NCBI GenBank assembly: GCA_026225155.1 | Contig: JAMFSG010000398.1 | Span: 1-7,126 of the forward strand | DNA: 7,126 nucleotides | Direction: 5' to 3' | DNA from: Verrucomicrobiota bacterium | GTDB lineage: Bacteria > Verrucomicrobiota > Verrucomicrobiia > Limisphaerales > UBA11358 | In this document: one piece after another, positions 6,269 through 7,126 of the stretch | How the letters are laid out: the number at the start of each line of letters is the position of its first letter | Numbering within the stretch: the first letter of the stretch is position 1 | Program-made: the position numbers and the translations under genes | Notes under the pieces: model-generated | What the model was told of the DNA's origin: nothing | Seen by the model: the letters and a program-made list of their open reading frames with translations, nothing else | The model's database searches: none

Positions 6269-6697
6269 TCACTTGGTTTTTTGTATAAATGGGCGAAGGA
6301 TGATAGCTAATGTATTTGAATTATTGCTGCTCAATTGAATGCCGCCACCTTTCGAAGACATGCGATACTCGTGAATCCAATTAGTTCCATCATTTTTGAC
6401 CTCTGGGCCAAATTGCGGCTTACCAGCAAAGGCCTGATTCAAAAATAACTCAATGTTGGTGTAATCATTGCGCGACAAATATATTTGCATTCCGTATTGG
6501 TCTTCTAAATAACGCCATTCGCTTTTTATAATGGGAAGGCCGTTGGTTGTAGTTGGAGTGCCGCCGTAATTTATAGATTGCTGCAAAATAAACTCACCAA
6601 CATCGCCGTGGCCAATTGTGTAATGTTCGGTAGCGCAACCACAAACAAACGCAATTAACACTGCAAAGGCAAATGTGAAAACACGCATATCATTCAT
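6269..6697 (-). CDS. Small predicted lipoprotein of unknown function
   Basis: A 142-residue protein with an N-terminal hydrophobic segment (about 5-18) and a lipobox VCGC placing the lipidated Cys at residue 21, so an envelope lipoprotein is predicted. The mature part has no motif I can assign. It is rich in Asn, Thr, Gly and aromatic residues, with SEWRYLEDQYGMQIYLS (about 59-75) and a Gly/Ser/Asn-rich region before the C-terminal LAIILRPF. The start ATG (6695-6697) gives the signal peptide; a second ATG three codons in is possible. It lies 23 bases after lemA and 10 before the M48 gene, so it is very likely co-transcribed. Composition differs from its neighbours: lines 6301-6360 and 6421-6480 have 23 G/C in 60 each, against 37 in 60 for 5281-5340 in the protease. 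That suggests later insertion between two genes that are usually adjacent. Confidence 0.75.
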   Translation of the reverse strand: MNDMRVFTFAFAVLIAFVCGCATEHYTIGHGDVGEFILQQSINYGGTPTTTNGLPIIKSEWRYLEDQYGMQIYLSRNDYTNIELFLNQAFAGKPQFGPEVKNDGTNWIHEYRMSSKGGGIQLSSNNSNTLAIILRPFIQKTK

Positions 6698-6720
6698 GCA
6701 GCCAAACTGCCGTCACATTT

Positions 6721-7126
6721 TCACGAAAACGAAACCTTCGGCGCATCCTTCTGTTCCGGCTTATCAATGACGAATAATTCCGCCGGCAGAAAGTTGAACA
6801 TGCCCGCGATGAGATTGCTCGGAAACACTTCACGGTCGGTGTTGTAGCCCATCACGGAATCGTTGTAAGCCTGGCGCGCGAAGGAAATTTTATTTTCCGT
6901 CGAGGTCAATTCCTCGGTGAGCTGCATCATGTTCTGGTTCGCCTTCAAGTCGGGATACGCCTCGGACACGACCATCAGGCGGCTCATCGCGCCGGTGAGT
7001 CCGCTCTCGGCGCTCATGAGATTCTTCACGGCGGAGGCGTCACCGGGATTCGCGGCGGCGGTCTGCGACGCGGAGAAGGCGGCGTTGCGCGCCTTGATGA
7101 CGGCTTCGAGCGTTTCGCGCTCGTGC
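6721..7126 (-). CDS. lemA: LemA family protein, C-terminal 134 residues (5' end outside window)
   Basis: The frame stays open to the right edge (last complete codon 7123-7125) and stops at TGA 6721-6723. An internal GTG at 7029 is not the real start, because the upstream codons already encode conserved LemA sequence (HERETLEAVIKARNAAFS). Family hallmarks follow: SRLMVVSEAYPDLKANQNMM, LTEELTSTENKISFARQAYN, VMGYNTDREVFPSNLIAGMF and NFLPAELFVIDKP. LemA proteins are about 185-200 residues with an N-terminal membrane or lipoprotein anchor and a helical bundle facing the periplasm, so roughly the first 55-65 residues are missing here. The biochemical role of LemA is not established. Its frequent genomic partner is an M48 protease, as found here one gene downstream. 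It is probably the first visible gene of the four-gene minus-strand operon. Confidence 0.95.
   Translation of the reverse strand, partial: HERETLEAVIKARNAAFSASQTAAANPGDASAVKNLMSAESGLTGAMSRLMVVSEAYPDLKANQNMMQLTEELTSTENKISFARQAYNDSVMGYNTDREVFPSNLIAGMFNFLPAELFVIDKPEQKDAPKVSFS

Overview
The window looks like an ordinary chromosomal stretch of a Gram-negative bacterium. The Verrucomicrobiota (Pedosphaera/Limisphaera-like) are my best guess. The guess rests on two lipoprotein signal peptides, the lemA-lipoprotein-M48-PGPGW gene set, the lack of clear Shine-Dalgarno sequences, and GC-rich coding DNA separated by structured repeats. It is an inference from gene style; no marker gene here settles it.

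Layout, left to right: (1) 1-139 holds the AT-rich tail of an unrecognised gene. (2) 140-499 is gene-free and contains a degenerate tandem array with an exact 21-base period (about 269-457), studded with small hairpins. (3) 500-1243 (+) encodes a beta-class carbonic anhydrase with a lipoprotein signal peptide. (4) 1370-3796 (+) is pheT, the phenylalanyl-tRNA synthetase beta subunit, with no pheS beside it. Two short heptamer tandem repeats of one sequence family lie inside its reading frame. (5) 3799-3954, between convergent genes, is a composite palindrome: two inverted copies of a double-hairpin unit, with compensatory base changes between the copies. (6) 7126-3969 (-) is a compact four-gene unit, in transcription order lemA (cut by the window edge), a small AT-rich lipoprotein, an M48 (HtpX-like) membrane metalloprotease with a long C-terminal extension, and a small PGPGW-type membrane protein. 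The intergenic gaps are 23, 10 and 16 bases.

Functionally, the minus-strand genes suggest an envelope unit. LemA and M48 proteases are often found together, and the lipoprotein and PGPGW protein may be accessory membrane partners. Carbonic anhydrase and pheT are co-directional but 126 bases apart and functionally unrelated. No complete novel enzymatic system stands out. The least explained parts are non-coding or repeat-like: the 21-base array, the double-hairpin inverted element and the heptamer insertions in an essential gene.
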